A stretch of 64,000 nt of DNA from Pseudoxanthomonas sp. SL93. GTDB taxonomy: Bacteria; Pseudomonadota; Gammaproteobacteria; Xanthomonadales; Xanthomonadaceae. Below the pieces are notes generated by a model. It saw only the letters and a list, made by a program, of their open reading frames with translations. It had not been told where the DNA came from and did not search any database. Positions 15,255 through 24,974 of the stretch are shown one piece after another. The position numbers and the translations under genes are program-made. The stretch lies in contig NZ_CP113065.1 of the NCBI RefSeq assembly GCF_026625825.1, forward strand, positions 310,001 through 374,000. The letters run 5' to 3'. Every line of letters starts with the position of its first letter. Position 1 is the first letter of the stretch.

Positions 15255-16607
15255 GTGAACGCCGTCGAACAGGCACCGCCGGCCGACATCGGTCAGCGTG
15301 GAGATGTCCTCAAGCGCCTGCGGCTGTCGGTACGCGACCGGATTGCGTTCTCGCCGGCGGCCAGCCTCGGCATGGGGATCAAAGGCCTGCTGAAGGCGCA
15401 GTTTGGACGGGGCGCGCAGCGCGTCGATGCCCTCTGTGGCGCCGTGCGCCGCCTGCCCCAGGGCAGCCTGCTGCGCGTGGCATCGCGGCACTTGCGCGAA
15501 TGCATCGACCACGATGCGGATCACGTGATCGCCGCCCACCACGCCGCGCAGATGCGGCGCGAACTGAGCCCGGCGCTGACCCGCACGACTGTACTGAAGG
15601 CGCCCGGCCCCGACGGCGAACGCGGCGTCATCTACTGCCAGTTCGAATACAACTGGGGGCGCCTGATGGAGGGCGTCGGCCCCCTGGCGCCGCTGCTGCG
15701 GGACTACGACGTCATCTGGGGCGCTTCGTGGTCGCCGCTGGAGTACCTGGCGCTTGCACGCGTGCTGGCCACGTCCGACGGTCCGGTTTACGTGCATCCG
15801 GCCAACCTGGGCGAGATCGCACGCATCGAAGCGCTGCACCCGCGGGTGCGGGTCATTCCCCAGCTGGCGGGCGAATTCCAGGATCCGGAGGCGGCGTCCT
15901 CGCTGCCGGCGGAACAACGCGACATCGACCTGCTGGTGGTGTCCAACTGGGCGCCGTTCAAGCGCCACTGGGACCTGTTCAATGCGCTGCGCGACATGCC
16001 GGCGGACCTGCGCATCGTGCTGGTCGGGCAACCGGAATCGGGCTACGGCATGGACGACATCCGCGAGCTGATGCGGCTGTACCGGGTGCCGCAGCAGATC
16101 GAGTTGCGCCAGAGCATTCCGCTGGACGAAGTCCATCGCCTGCAGTCGCGTTCCAAGGCGTCCGCGGTGTTCTCGCGGCGCGAGGGCCAGTGCATCGCGG
16201 CGGTGGAAGCGCTGTTCGCAGGGGCGTCACTCGGCCTCAGGCGCGATGCGATGATCGGCTCGGCGGCCTACATCAACGAGCAGACCGGCCTGCTGCTGGA
16301 TCCCGCCCACATGGCGAGGGACCTGATGCGCCTCATCCAGGGCGCGTCGTCGCGTGATCCGCGCCGCTGGGCGGTGGAGCATCTGGGCCGCGACCAGGCC
16401 ACGGCACGCTTGAACGCGTGGCTCAGGAAACAGGCGGAAGAACGCGGGCTGCCTTGGACGCGCGACATCGAGCGCCATTGGTGGTGCCCGTATCCGTGGG
16501 TGGGTGACGCTGCAAGCCGGGAGCGGCTGGCGCCCGCCGCGGCGGATCTGCATGCGCGCCATCCCGACACGTTCCGTGCCGATCTGCTCGATTCGAGTCG
16601 CCTCTAG
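15255..16607 (+). CDS. Glycosyltransferase (GT4-like)
   Basis: This 450-residue cytoplasmic protein looks like a divergent GT-B glycosyltransferase. The C-terminal half has DIDLLVVSNWAPFKRHWDLFNAL and LRIVLVGQPESGYGMDDIREL, typical of a donor-binding Rossmann domain. SRREGQCIAAVEALFAGASLGL stands in place of the usual E-x7-E motif. The N-terminal half (VIYCQFEYNWGRLMEGV, YDVIWGASWSPLEYLAL) would bind the acceptor. GTG at 15255 is preceded by GGGAG at 7 nt spacing. It follows the initiating transferase by 78 bp, so it may add the second sugar. The family is less standard than the other three GT4 enzymes here, hence the lower confidence in exact activity. Confidence 0.8.
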   Translation: MNAVEQAPPADIGQRGDVLKRLRLSVRDRIAFSPAASLGMGIKGLLKAQFGRGAQRVDALCGAVRRLPQGSLLRVASRHLRECIDHDADHVIAAHHAAQMRRELSPALTRTTVLKAPGPDGERGVIYCQFEYNWGRLMEGVGPLAPLLRDYDVIWGASWSPLEYLALARVLATSDGPVYVHPANLGEIARIEALHPRVRVIPQLAGEFQDPEAASSLPAEQRDIDLLVVSNWAPFKRHWDLFNALRDMPADLRIVLVGQPESGYGMDDIRELMRLYRVPQQIELRQSIPLDEVHRLQSRSKASAVFSRREGQCIAAVEALFAGASLGLRRDAMIGSAAYINEQTGLLLDPAHMARDLMRLIQGASSRDPRRWAVEHLGRDQATARLNAWLRKQAEERGLPWTRDIERHWWCPYPWVGDAASRERLAPAAADLHARHPDTFRADLLDSSRL

Positions 16608-16655
16608 CTGTCCCCGTCGCCCGGCGTCCACGCTGCAGGGTAGAGCCGCGCGGTA

Positions 16656-17306
16656 CTACCGGCTGCCGACCCGCGGCTCGCGTGTCTTCAACTGGTACAG
16701 CGGCGAGCTGTACCACTCCACCACCCGGTCTTCCTCGAATCGCACCCACGAAGGGCCGTATTCCCAGACGGTACCGCCCTGGTGCGTGGGCGCGCCCTGG
16801 AGCGCGAGCACCGTCTCCATGTCCATGCCGACGAACAGATGGTCGGGGGCGTTCTCGGTGCGCACGGCGACCGCTTCGGTCTCCGCGCTCGTTTCCGGGG
16901 TGTCCTCCCTGCGGGATTCGGCCGCATTCCACAGCACACCGATGCCCAGCAGCAGCAGCGCAGCCAGCAGCCACCCCGCGCGGGCCTGCGGCAGCGCGTC
17001 GCGGGGCGGATCCGCTGCCGGCGGGGGGCTGGACGGCCTCATGGGGCTGTCTGCGTCCGCGGGAGCTTCGGGGGGGAGGTCGGAGGTGCCGCCCGGCAGT
17101 CGGCCATGCAGGGCATGGAAACGCAGCGCCTGCTTGTACAACGTGATCAGCTGCGGCAGTTCCATGCCGTCGGTCGACATGTCCGCATGGCGGCGGTCGG
17201 GGTGCAGGCCCGCCACGCGCCTGCGATAGGCGTGTTTCAGCTGCGCCAGGCTGCAGCCGGGGCGCAGGCCGAGTTGTGCGTACAGGTGGGAAAAGTCGGA
17301 GTCCAT
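16656..17306 (-). CDS. Membrane-anchored J-domain protein with a BamE-like C-terminal domain
   Basis: This 216-residue protein has an unusual build. Residues 1-45 are a J domain (HLYAQLGLRPGCSLAQLKHAYRRRVAGLHPDRRH) with the HPD tripeptide that stimulates DnaK ATPase. A Pro/Ser-rich linker follows, then one transmembrane helix (GWLLAALLLLGIGVLWNAA, about 110-128). The C-terminal domain (FVGMDMETVLALQGAPTHQGG...VWEYGPSWVRFEEDRVVEWY) resembles the SmpA/BamE fold. With the J domain cytoplasmic, the BamE-like part would be periplasmic. It lies opposite to its neighbours, directly before the NRPS gene. I do not know a named family with this architecture; a part in envelope or EPS machinery assembly is possible but unproven. 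Confidence 0.8.
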   Translation of the reverse strand: MDSDFSHLYAQLGLRPGCSLAQLKHAYRRRVAGLHPDRRHADMSTDGMELPQLITLYKQALRFHALHGRLPGGTSDLPPEAPADADSPMRPSSPPPAADPPRDALPQARAGWLLAALLLLGIGVLWNAAESRREDTPETSAETEAVAVRTENAPDHLFVGMDMETVLALQGAPTHQGGTVWEYGPSWVRFEEDRVVEWYSSPLYQLKTREPRVGSR

Positions 17307-17393
17307 CGCCTGTTCCTTTGCGGCACATCCTAGCGGGGCAGGGCGGTGTTTGCAGCACGCGCCTCGTGGCCTGAAGCGGTGACTCGATGCGTT

Positions 17394-20300
17394 ATGTCAG
17401 ATGAGCACAGGAAGTTGCCACGAGCTGGCAGGAAACGGGGGCGGCGGTTGAACACATTCCATGACAAGGCCGGAGACTGGCAGGACCTGCTGGTCGGCGC
17501 GAACGTCCGCTTCGAGCTGCCCGGCGAGCGCCCGCTGGCACAGCGCGGTGAAGCGACCCGGGCAGCGTCCGCGCTGCCGTCCGATCTTGCCCGCGTCGCC
17601 GCGCTCACGGGTCATGCGCCACGCGACATCGCGCTGGTCCTCTGGTCGACGTTGATCGCCCGGCTGTCCGGACAGGACGATGTCGTCGTCGGCGCGGTGA
17701 TGGGTCCGACGGCGACACGGCTGCTGCCGTTCCGCGTGAATGTCGGGCCAGACACCACGCTTGCGGATGCGCTCGCCCGGCTCGCCGCGCTGCGCGATGA
17801 CGCCACGCTCGGCCAAGGGCTTCCGCTGGCCGCGCTCGACGAATTCCTGTTGCCAGGGTCCGACCATGGCCAGCCAGGCAGACTGCAGGTCGGATTCGCA
17901 TGGGAAGACGCGGCACCCCTCGACATCGCACGCTGGCATGCCACGGGCCAGGCCAGTGCGCTGGCGCTGGTGGTGGTGCAGGACGCGTCCGACGGCCCGC
18001 AGGCCGTGCTCCACAGCGCGGACGGTACCTATGCGGCCGAAATCCTGGCGGACTTCCTCGCGTGCTGGTGCACCCTCTTGCAGGACCTTGCCCTGCATCC
18101 CGACCTGCCGTTGGCGCGCCTGGCCATCCTGGGACCTGAGCAGGCGCGTGCCGCTGTCCAGCATGGCAACGACACCGACGAGATGTATCCCGCGGCGAGC
18201 GGCGTGCATCGCCTGTTCGAAGCCCAGGCGGCGCGTACGCCCGATGCGGTGGCCGTGGTGCAGGCATCGCGCATGCTCACCTATGCGCAGTTGAATGCGC
18301 AGGCCAACCAGCTGGCGCGCTACCTGAAACAGCAGGGTGTCGTCGCCGACGACCGCGTGGCGATCTACGTCGATCGCGGCATCGAAATGGTGCTGGGTCT
18401 GCTGGCCGTGCTGAAGGCCGGCGCTGCCTACGTGCCGCTGGACCCGACCTATCCGTCGGACCGCCTGGCTTACACGCTCTCCGACAGCGAGCCCCGCGTG
18501 CTGCTGACGCAGTCGGGCATGGAGCAGGACGCGCGTGAGGTGCTGGGCGACCTGCCGCCGCAGCTCCCCGTGATCGATCTGCTGCAGCCGTCGCCGCCGT
18601 GGTCCACGCTGCCGGCACAGGATCTGGACGATGCCGAGTGCGCCGTCGATGCGTCGCACCTGGCCTACGTGCTCTACACCTCCGGGTCCACCGGCAAGCC
18701 CAAAGGCGTGGCCATGACGCATGGCCCGCTGTTCAACCTGATCCAGTGGCAGGTACGCCAGCCGGGTGCCGCCACGCCGTTGCGCACGCTGCAGTTCGCC
18801 GCACTCGGGTTCGATGTCGCGTTCCAGGAAACGTTCGCCACGCTGTCCACCGGCGGCGAGCTCCACCTGGTCGACCAGGCCACGCGCCTGAGCGCGGGCA
18901 AGCTGTTCGAATTCATCGTGGCGCACCGCATCGAGCGCATGTTCCTGCCCTACTTCGCGCTGCAGATGCTGGCCGAGGGGCTGGAAAACCATCTCGCCGC
19001 ATTGCCGCCCGGCGGCCGTGTCGCCTGCGAGCTGCGCGAAGTGATCACCGCCGGCGAACAGCTTCGCATCGAGCCGAAGATCGTGCGCTTCTTCCAGCAC
19101 ATCCCCGGCTGTCGCCTGCACAACCATTACGGCCCCACCGAAACGCACGTGGTCACCGCGCTGACGCTGGCGGAGGATCCGGCCTTGTGGCCACGCCTGC
19201 CGACCATCGGTCGGCCCATCGCCAATGCGCGCGTCTACCTGCTCGATGCGCATGGCCGTCCGGTGCCGCAGGGTGTCGTCGGCGAGCTCTACCTGGCCGG
19301 GCCGGTGGTCGCACGCGGCTATCTCAAGCGCCCGGAGCTGAGCGCCGAGCGCTTCCTGCCGGATCCGTTCCGCGCCGACCTGGATGCGCGCATGTACCGC
19401 ACCGGCGACCTCGGCCGCTGGTTGCCGGAGGGCGAGATCGAGTACCTGGGGCGGCAGGATTTCCAGGTCAAGATCCGGGGCTTCCGCGTCGAGCTGGGCG
19501 AGATCGAGGCGCAGGTGATGGCGTTCCCGGGCGTGCGCCAGGCCGGCGTGCTGGCGCGCGAGGACGCGCCGGGCCTGAAGCGCCTGGTGGCGTACGTGTC
19601 GCCGATCGATCCGCGCGCGCCGGTGGACCTGGAACGCCTCCGCCAGCACCTGGTCGCGCACGTGCCCGACTACATGGTGCCGGTGGCCTACGTACAGCTG
19701 GAAGCGTTGCCGCTGTCGCCCAACGGCAAGCTGGATCGCGCCAGGTTGCCCGCGCCGGGACGCGAGCGGCCCGAGTGGGCCGGTGTCTACGAAGCGCCGC
19801 GCGGCGAGACGGAAGCCGCGCTGTGCCGCATCTTCGCCGAGGTGCTCGACCTGGAGGATCTTGGGCGGCACGACAACTTCTTCGACCTGGGCGGCACCTC
19901 GCTGCTGGCCATCCGCGTGCTGGAAGCCGTGCGCCGCCAGCGGTTGGGCGACGTGCCGGCCATGGCGCTGTTCCGCGCACCGACACCGGCGCAGCTGGCC
20001 ATCGCGCTTGAGGAAGGCACGGCGACGCCCATCGAAGCGGCGCGGCTGTCGATGCCGCGCCATGCGCATGACGAACCCATCGCCATCGTCGCGATGGCCG
20101 GGCGTTTCCCCGGTGCGTCGACGGTGGAAGCGTTCTGGGACAACCTGTGCGAAGGGCGCGACAGCGTCAGCCGGTTCGGCGCGGCGGAACTGGACGCCAG
20201 CATTCCCGAGGCGCTGCGCGCGAACCCGGCCTACGTGCCGGCGCGCGGCGTGTTCGACGATGTCGACAAGTTCGATGCGGCGTTCTTCGGCATCTCGCCG

Positions 20301-23300
20301 AAGGAGGCCGAGCTGATGGACCCGCAGCAGCGCGTGTTCCTGGAACTGTGCTGGGAATGCGTGGAGCGTGCCGGCCATGTGCCGGATGCGACCACGGTGC
20401 CGGTGGGCGTGTTCGCCGGCATGTACAACGCAAGCTACTACCAGCGCAACGTGCTGGCGCACCCGGACCTGGTGGAAAAGCTGGGTGCCTTCCAGGTGAT
20501 GCTGGACAACGAGAAGGACTACATCGCCACCCGCGTGGCGCACAAGCTCAACCTCACCGGTCCGGCGATCAGCGTGCACACGGCCTGTTCCACCTCGCTG
20601 GTGGCGATCAGCGAAGCAGTGGACAGCCTGCGCGCCGGCCGCTGCGGCATGGCGCTGGCCGGCGGCATCGCGGTGACCTGCCCGGTGAACAGCGGCCACC
20701 TGTACCAGGAAGGCGGCATGCTGTCGGCCGACGGGCACACGCGCAGTTTCGATGCGGCGGCGACCGGCACGGTGTTCAGTGATGGCGCCGCGGTCGTCCT
20801 GCTGAAGCGGCTGTCCGATGCCATCGCCGACGGCAACCCGGTTTATGCCGTCATCCGCGGCTCGGCCGTCAACAACGACGGGGGCCAGAAGGCCAGCTTC
20901 ACCGCGCCCAGCAGCGAAGGGCAGGCCGCCGTCATCGCGATGGCGCAGGCGGATGCGGGCGTGGAGCCGCGCAGCATCGGTTACGTGGAAGCGCACGGCA
21001 CGGCCACGCCGATGGGCGACCCCATCGAGATCGAGGGCCTGACACGTGCATTCCGCCTGGGCACGGAGGACAGCGGCTTCTGCGTGGTGGGCTCGGTCAA
21101 GAGCAACGTCGGCCATCTGCTGATGGCCGCCGGCGCGGCGGGCGTCATCAAGACTGCCTTCGCGTTGCAGCAGCAGCGCATTCCCGCGACGGCGCACTTC
21201 GGCCAGGCCAATCCCGTCATCGATTTCGCCAGCACGCCGTTCGTCGTGCATGGCCACACGCAGGCATGGCCCGTGCAGCCCGGTGCGCTCCGGCGTGCGG
21301 GCGTCAGCTCGTTCGGGGTCGGTGGCACCAATGCGCATGTGGTGATGGAAGAAGCGCCGCTGCTCGCGCCCTCCGATCCCGCCACCGGCACGCAACTGCT
21401 GACCCTGTCCGCGCGCACGCCGGCGGCGCTTGCCGTGGCCGTGTCGAACCTGGCCAACCACCTGGAAGCGGATCCGGACCGGAACCTGGCGGACGTGGCC
21501 TGGACGCTGGCCGTGGGCCGCAAGGCCTTCGCCCATCGCATCGCGGTGGCGGCGGAAACCGCCATCGCAGCCATCACCCAGCTGCGCAGCGCCGACCTGG
21601 CCGCGGCGGTCAGCAAGTCGAAAGCCGCGCAGGCCAGCGACGTGATCTTCATGTTCCCCGGCCAGGGTTGCCAGTACGCGGGCATGGGTCGCGAACTGCA
21701 TGCGCGCGAGCCGGCGTTCCGCGACGCGTTCGACGCGTGCGCACGAGGGCTGTCGGACGAACTCGGCTGCGACCTTCGCCAGATCGTGTTCGGCGATGAT
21801 GCCGATGCCATGCTCCCCACGGCGATCATGCAGCCGGCGATCTTCAGCATCGAGTATTCGCTGGCCCGCTGGTGGATGACGCAGGGCCTGCAGCCGGTGG
21901 CGATGGTCGGCCACAGCATCGGCGAATTCGTCGCGGCGACGCTGGCCGGCGTGTTCTCCCTGGCGGATGCGCTGAAGCTGGTGGCCCGCCGCGGCCGCCT
22001 GATGCAGCAGCAGCCCGCTGGCGCGATGCTCTCGGTGCGCATGCCGCTGGATGCCTTGCTGCCGCGCCTGCCGGCCACGCTGTCGCTGGCGGCCGAGAAT
22101 GCACCTGGCGCCTGCGTGGTGGCCGGCCCGCACGAAGTGGTCGCCGCGTTCCAGCAGCAACTGGAAGGCGAGGGCGTGGCGTGCCGGGCGTTGAAGACGT
22201 CGCACGCTTTCCATTCGTCGATGATGGATGCGGTGGTCCCGCTGTTTCGTGCCGAGGTGGACGCCCTGGTCCGCCATGCCCCCCGTATCCCCGTCCTGTC
22301 GACCGCCACTGGCGACTGGCTGGACGACACATCGGCCGTCTCGCCGGACTACTGGGCACGGCACCTGCGCGAGCCTGTGCGGTTCTCCCCGGCCATCGCG
22401 CGCCTGCTGGAAACACCGGGCCGGGTGCTGCTTGAGATAGGGCCGCGCGCCACGCTGGCCACGCTCTCGCGCCAGCAGCCGCTGCTGCAGAAGCAGCGTG
22501 TGGCCGCCGTCGCATCGCTGTCCGATGCCGTCGATGGCGAGCATGCGCAGCTGCTTTCCGCCTACGGCCAGCTGTGGAGCCAGGGCGTCGCCCTGTCGCC
22601 TTCGCAGCTGGACCGTCGCGACCGGCGCCGGCGACTGTGCCTGCCGACCTATCCGTTCGAGAAAAAACGTTATTGGGTGGAACCGCAGCCCGCGGTGGCC
22701 AGCAATGTCGTTCCCCATCCCACCATCGTCGCGCGTGCGACCCTGGAGCCCCTGATGTCCGTTGTGTCCGAAACCGTCGCCCCCGCCATCGCCGACCGCA
22801 AGCCGCGCCTGGTGGCGCAGCTGAAGGAGGTATTCGAGGATGTGGCCGGCTTCGACCTGGCCGATGCCGACGGCGATGCCAACTTCATCGAGCTGGGCCT
22901 GGACAGCCTGATGCTGACCCAGGTGGCGTTGCAGTTGCAGAAGGAGTTTCCGGTCAAGATCACCTTCCGCCAGTTGATGGGCGAATGCGCCAGCCTGGAT
23001 CGCCTGGCGCAGACGCTGGACGCGCAGCTTCCGCCCGAAGCCGCGCCTGCGCAGGCTGCACCGGTTGCCACGGCACCGGCGACAACGTCGGTGCCGGTGA
23101 CGCCGGTGTCGTTGCCGCCGGTCCCCTCCCAGGCCTCCGTCGCTTTCGCGCCGATCGCCATGCCGGTGCAGGCGATGGGCGGCGATGGCGATGCGCTGCG
23201 CCACCTGATCGCACAACAGATGCAGCTGATGTCGCAGCAACTGGCCGTGCTGGCCGGCGCCGCACCGGTGATGCAGACCACGCCTGCCGTCGCCGCGCCC

Positions 23301-24974
23301 GCGCCCATGGCGGCCGTCGCCGTACCGACCGCCGTCGCGCCCCCGGCTCCATCCGCCGCGCAGGCGGCCGCCGCGCCGGCGCCCGCGTCGGCTGACGATG
23401 AAGTGGCCGCCCTGGCGCACACGCGTTACGACGTGAAAAAGGCCTTCGGTGCCATCGCACGCATCGACGCGGCCGGTGGCATCGAACTGAATCCGCACCA
23501 GCGCGAACGCCTGGATGGCTTCACCCGCCGGTACATCGCCCGCACGCCGAAGTCGAAGGCCTACACGCAGCAGCATCGCGGCCACATGGCCGATCCACGC
23601 GTGGTCACCGGCTTCCGTCCGTTGACCAAGGAAATCGTCTACCAGATCGTCGTCGAGCGTTCGAAAGGCTCGCATGTCTGGGACATCGACGGCCATGAGT
23701 ATGTCGACGCGCTCAACGGCTTCGGCACCAGCCTGTTCGGCTGGCAGCCGGACTTCGTGATCGATGCCGTCAAGCAGCAGCTGGACAACGGTTACGAGAT
23801 CGGCCCGATGCATCCGCTGGCCGGCGAAGTGTCGCAGCTGGTCTGCGAGCTGACCGGCCACGACCGCGCAGCGCTCTGCAATACCGGTTCCGAAGCGGTC
23901 CTGGGTGCGATGCGCATCGCCCGCACAGTGACCGGCCGCGAGACCATCGTGGTGTTCTCCGGCTCCTACCACGGCATCAATGACGAAGTGATCGTGCGTG
24001 GCACCAAGAAGCTGCGGGCGGTGCCCGCCGCGCCGGGCATCCTGCGCAACACCGCGGACAAGGTGCTGGTGCTGGACTACGGCACGCCGGAAACGCTGCA
24101 GATCATCCGCGAGCGCGCACACGAACTGGCAGCCGTGCTGGTCGAGCCGGTGCAGAGCCGGCGTCCCGACTTCCAGCCGGTCGAGTTCCTGAAGGAAGTG
24201 CGCAGGATCACCAGCGAATCCGGCGCCGCGCTGATCTTCGACGAAGTGATCACCGGCTTCCGCTCGCACCCCGGCGGCGCGCAGGCCCTTTTCGGCGTCA
24301 AGGCGGACCTGGCGACCTACGGCAAGGTGGTGGGCGGCGGCTACCCGATCGGCGTGATGGCCGGCAAGCGCGAATTCATGGACGCGCTGGATGGCGGCTA
24401 CTGGCAGTACGGTGACGCGTCGGTGCCCACGGTGGGCGTGACGTACTTCGCCGGGACCTTCGTGCGCCACCCGCTCACGCTGGCCGCGGCCAAGGCGTCG
24501 CTGCTGCACATGAAGGCCCAGGGCACTGCCCTGCAGCAGGCGCTCAATGCGCGCACCACGGCGATGGCCGACGAGATCAACGCCTTCTGCGAAGAGGTCG
24601 GCGCACCCGTGCGCATCAAGCACTTCGCTTCGCTGTGGCGCACCCACTTCGAGGAAGACCATCCGCTGCAGGACCTGCTGTTCGCGATGATGCGCAGCCG
24701 CGGCATCCATATCCTCGACAACTTCCCCTGCTTCTTCACCACCGCGCACAGCGAGGCGGATTTCCGCGCCATCATCCAGGCCTACAAGGAATCCGTGCTG
24801 GAGCTGCAGGAAGCCGAGCTGCTGCCGCGCAGCGCGGTGACGTCGCGCACGGTGATGGATGCCGCGCAGCCTGCCGTGCCCGGTGCACGCCTGGGTCGCG
24901 ACCCCGAGGGCCGCCCGGCCTGGTACGTGCCCAATCCCGAAAGCCCCGGCCAGTACCTGAAGGTGGGCGCATGA
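17394..24974 (+). CDS. Hybrid NRPS-PKS-aminotransferase megasynthase, loading and extension module
   Basis: This protein of about 2526 residues shows these domains in order. (1) The C-terminal half of a condensation domain (about 20-265) without HHxxxDG. (2) An adenylation domain (about 270-790) with YTSGSTGKPKG near 428, FDVAFQE, NHYGPTETHVV and PNGKLDR; its specificity code reads by eye D-V-Q-F-I-A-H-V-V-K, proline-like. (3) PCP, serine 836 in LGGTSLL. (4) KS with Cys1065 (TACSTS), EAHGT and SNVGHL. (5) AT with GHSIGE (Ser1508) and HAFHS, both malonyl-type. (6) ACP, Ser1838 in LGLDSL. (7) A Pro/Ala linker. (8) A class III PLP aminotransferase (about 2005-2475) with FDEVITGFR and Lys2311 in YGKVVGGG. 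No KR or DH is present, so the beta-keto group would be aminated as in mycosubtilin-type enzymes. Start at ATG 17394; GTG 17346 is possible. It ends in an ATGA overlap with the next gene. Confidence 0.93.
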   Translation: MSDEHRKLPRAGRKRGRRLNTFHDKAGDWQDLLVGANVRFELPGERPLAQRGEATRAASALPSDLARVAALTGHAPRDIALVLWSTLIARLSGQDDVVVGAVMGPTATRLLPFRVNVGPDTTLADALARLAALRDDATLGQGLPLAALDEFLLPGSDHGQPGRLQVGFAWEDAAPLDIARWHATGQASALALVVVQDASDGPQAVLHSADGTYAAEILADFLACWCTLLQDLALHPDLPLARLAILGPEQARAAVQHGNDTDEMYPAASGVHRLFEAQAARTPDAVAVVQASRMLTYAQLNAQANQLARYLKQQGVVADDRVAIYVDRGIEMVLGLLAVLKAGAAYVPLDPTYPSDRLAYTLSDSEPRVLLTQSGMEQDAREVLGDLPPQLPVIDLLQPSPPWSTLPAQDLDDAECAVDASHLAYVLYTSGSTGKPKGVAMTHGPLFNLIQWQVRQPGAATPLRTLQFAALGFDVAFQETFATLSTGGELHLVDQATRLSAGKLFEFIVAHRIERMFLPYFALQMLAEGLENHLAALPPGGRVACELREVITAGEQLRIEPKIVRFFQHIPGCRLHNHYGPTETHVVTALTLAEDPALWPRLPTIGRPIANARVYLLDAHGRPVPQGVVGELYLAGPVVARGYLKRPELSAERFLPDPFRADLDARMYRTGDLGRWLPEGEIEYLGRQDFQVKIRGFRVELGEIEAQVMAFPGVRQAGVLAREDAPGLKRLVAYVSPIDPRAPVDLERLRQHLVAHVPDYMVPVAYVQLEALPLSPNGKLDRARLPAPGRERPEWAGVYEAPRGETEAALCRIFAEVLDLEDLGRHDNFFDLGGTSLLAIRVLEAVRRQRLGDVPAMALFRAPTPAQLAIALEEGTATPIEAARLSMPRHAHDEPIAIVAMAGRFPGASTVEAFWDNLCEGRDSVSRFGAAELDASIPEALRANPAYVPARGVFDDVDKFDAAFFGISPKEAELMDPQQRVFLELCWECVERAGHVPDATTVPVGVFAGMYNASYYQRNVLAHPDLVEKLGAFQVMLDNEKDYIATRVAHKLNLTGPAISVHTACSTSLVAISEAVDSLRAGRCGMALAGGIAVTCPVNSGHLYQEGGMLSADGHTRSFDAAATGTVFSDGAAVVLLKRLSDAIADGNPVYAVIRGSAVNNDGGQKASFTAPSSEGQAAVIAMAQADAGVEPRSIGYVEAHGTATPMGDPIEIEGLTRAFRLGTEDSGFCVVGSVKSNVGHLLMAAGAAGVIKTAFALQQQRIPATAHFGQANPVIDFASTPFVVHGHTQAWPVQPGALRRAGVSSFGVGGTNAHVVMEEAPLLAPSDPATGTQLLTLSARTPAALAVAVSNLANHLEADPDRNLADVAWTLAVGRKAFAHRIAVAAETAIAAITQLRSADLAAAVSKSKAAQASDVIFMFPGQGCQYAGMGRELHAREPAFRDAFDACARGLSDELGCDLRQIVFGDDADAMLPTAIMQPAIFSIEYSLARWWMTQGLQPVAMVGHSIGEFVAATLAGVFSLADALKLVARRGRLMQQQPAGAMLSVRMPLDALLPRLPATLSLAAENAPGACVVAGPHEVVAAFQQQLEGEGVACRALKTSHAFHSSMMDAVVPLFRAEVDALVRHAPRIPVLSTATGDWLDDTSAVSPDYWARHLREPVRFSPAIARLLETPGRVLLEIGPRATLATLSRQQPLLQKQRVAAVASLSDAVDGEHAQLLSAYGQLWSQGVALSPSQLDRRDRRRRLCLPTYPFEKKRYWVEPQPAVASNVVPHPTIVARATLEPLMSVVSETVAPAIADRKPRLVAQLKEVFEDVAGFDLADADGDANFIELGLDSLMLTQVALQLQKEFPVKITFRQLMGECASLDRLAQTLDAQLPPEAAPAQAAPVATAPATTSVPVTPVSLPPVPSQASVAFAPIAMPVQAMGGDGDALRHLIAQQMQLMSQQLAVLAGAAPVMQTTPAVAAPAPMAAVAVPTAVAPPAPSAAQAAAAPAPASADDEVAALAHTRYDVKKAFGAIARIDAAGGIELNPHQRERLDGFTRRYIARTPKSKAYTQQHRGHMADPRVVTGFRPLTKEIVYQIVVERSKGSHVWDIDGHEYVDALNGFGTSLFGWQPDFVIDAVKQQLDNGYEIGPMHPLAGEVSQLVCELTGHDRAALCNTGSEAVLGAMRIARTVTGRETIVVFSGSYHGINDEVIVRGTKKLRAVPAAPGILRNTADKVLVLDYGTPETLQIIRERAHELAAVLVEPVQSRRPDFQPVEFLKEVRRITSESGAALIFDEVITGFRSHPGGAQALFGVKADLATYGKVVGGGYPIGVMAGKREFMDALDGGYWQYGDASVPTVGVTYFAGTFVRHPLTLAAAKASLLHMKAQGTALQQALNARTTAMADEINAFCEEVGAPVRIKHFASLWRTHFEEDHPLQDLLFAMMRSRGIHILDNFPCFFTTAHSEADFRAIIQAYKESVLELQEAELLPRSAVTSRTVMDAAQPAVPGARLGRDPEGRPAWYVPNPESPGQYLKVGA

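Noticed and set aside
13887..16136. A 749-codon minus-strand frame over the initiating transferase and GT genes
   Set aside because: Low-complexity His/Gln/Arg-rich translation without motifs; it is a shadow of two well-supported plus-strand genes.
16643..16680. Inverted repeat near the stop of the J-domain gene as a terminator
   Set aside because: The outer 8-bp stem has a long loop, lies partly in coding sequence and has no T run; it could be chance in GC-rich DNA.
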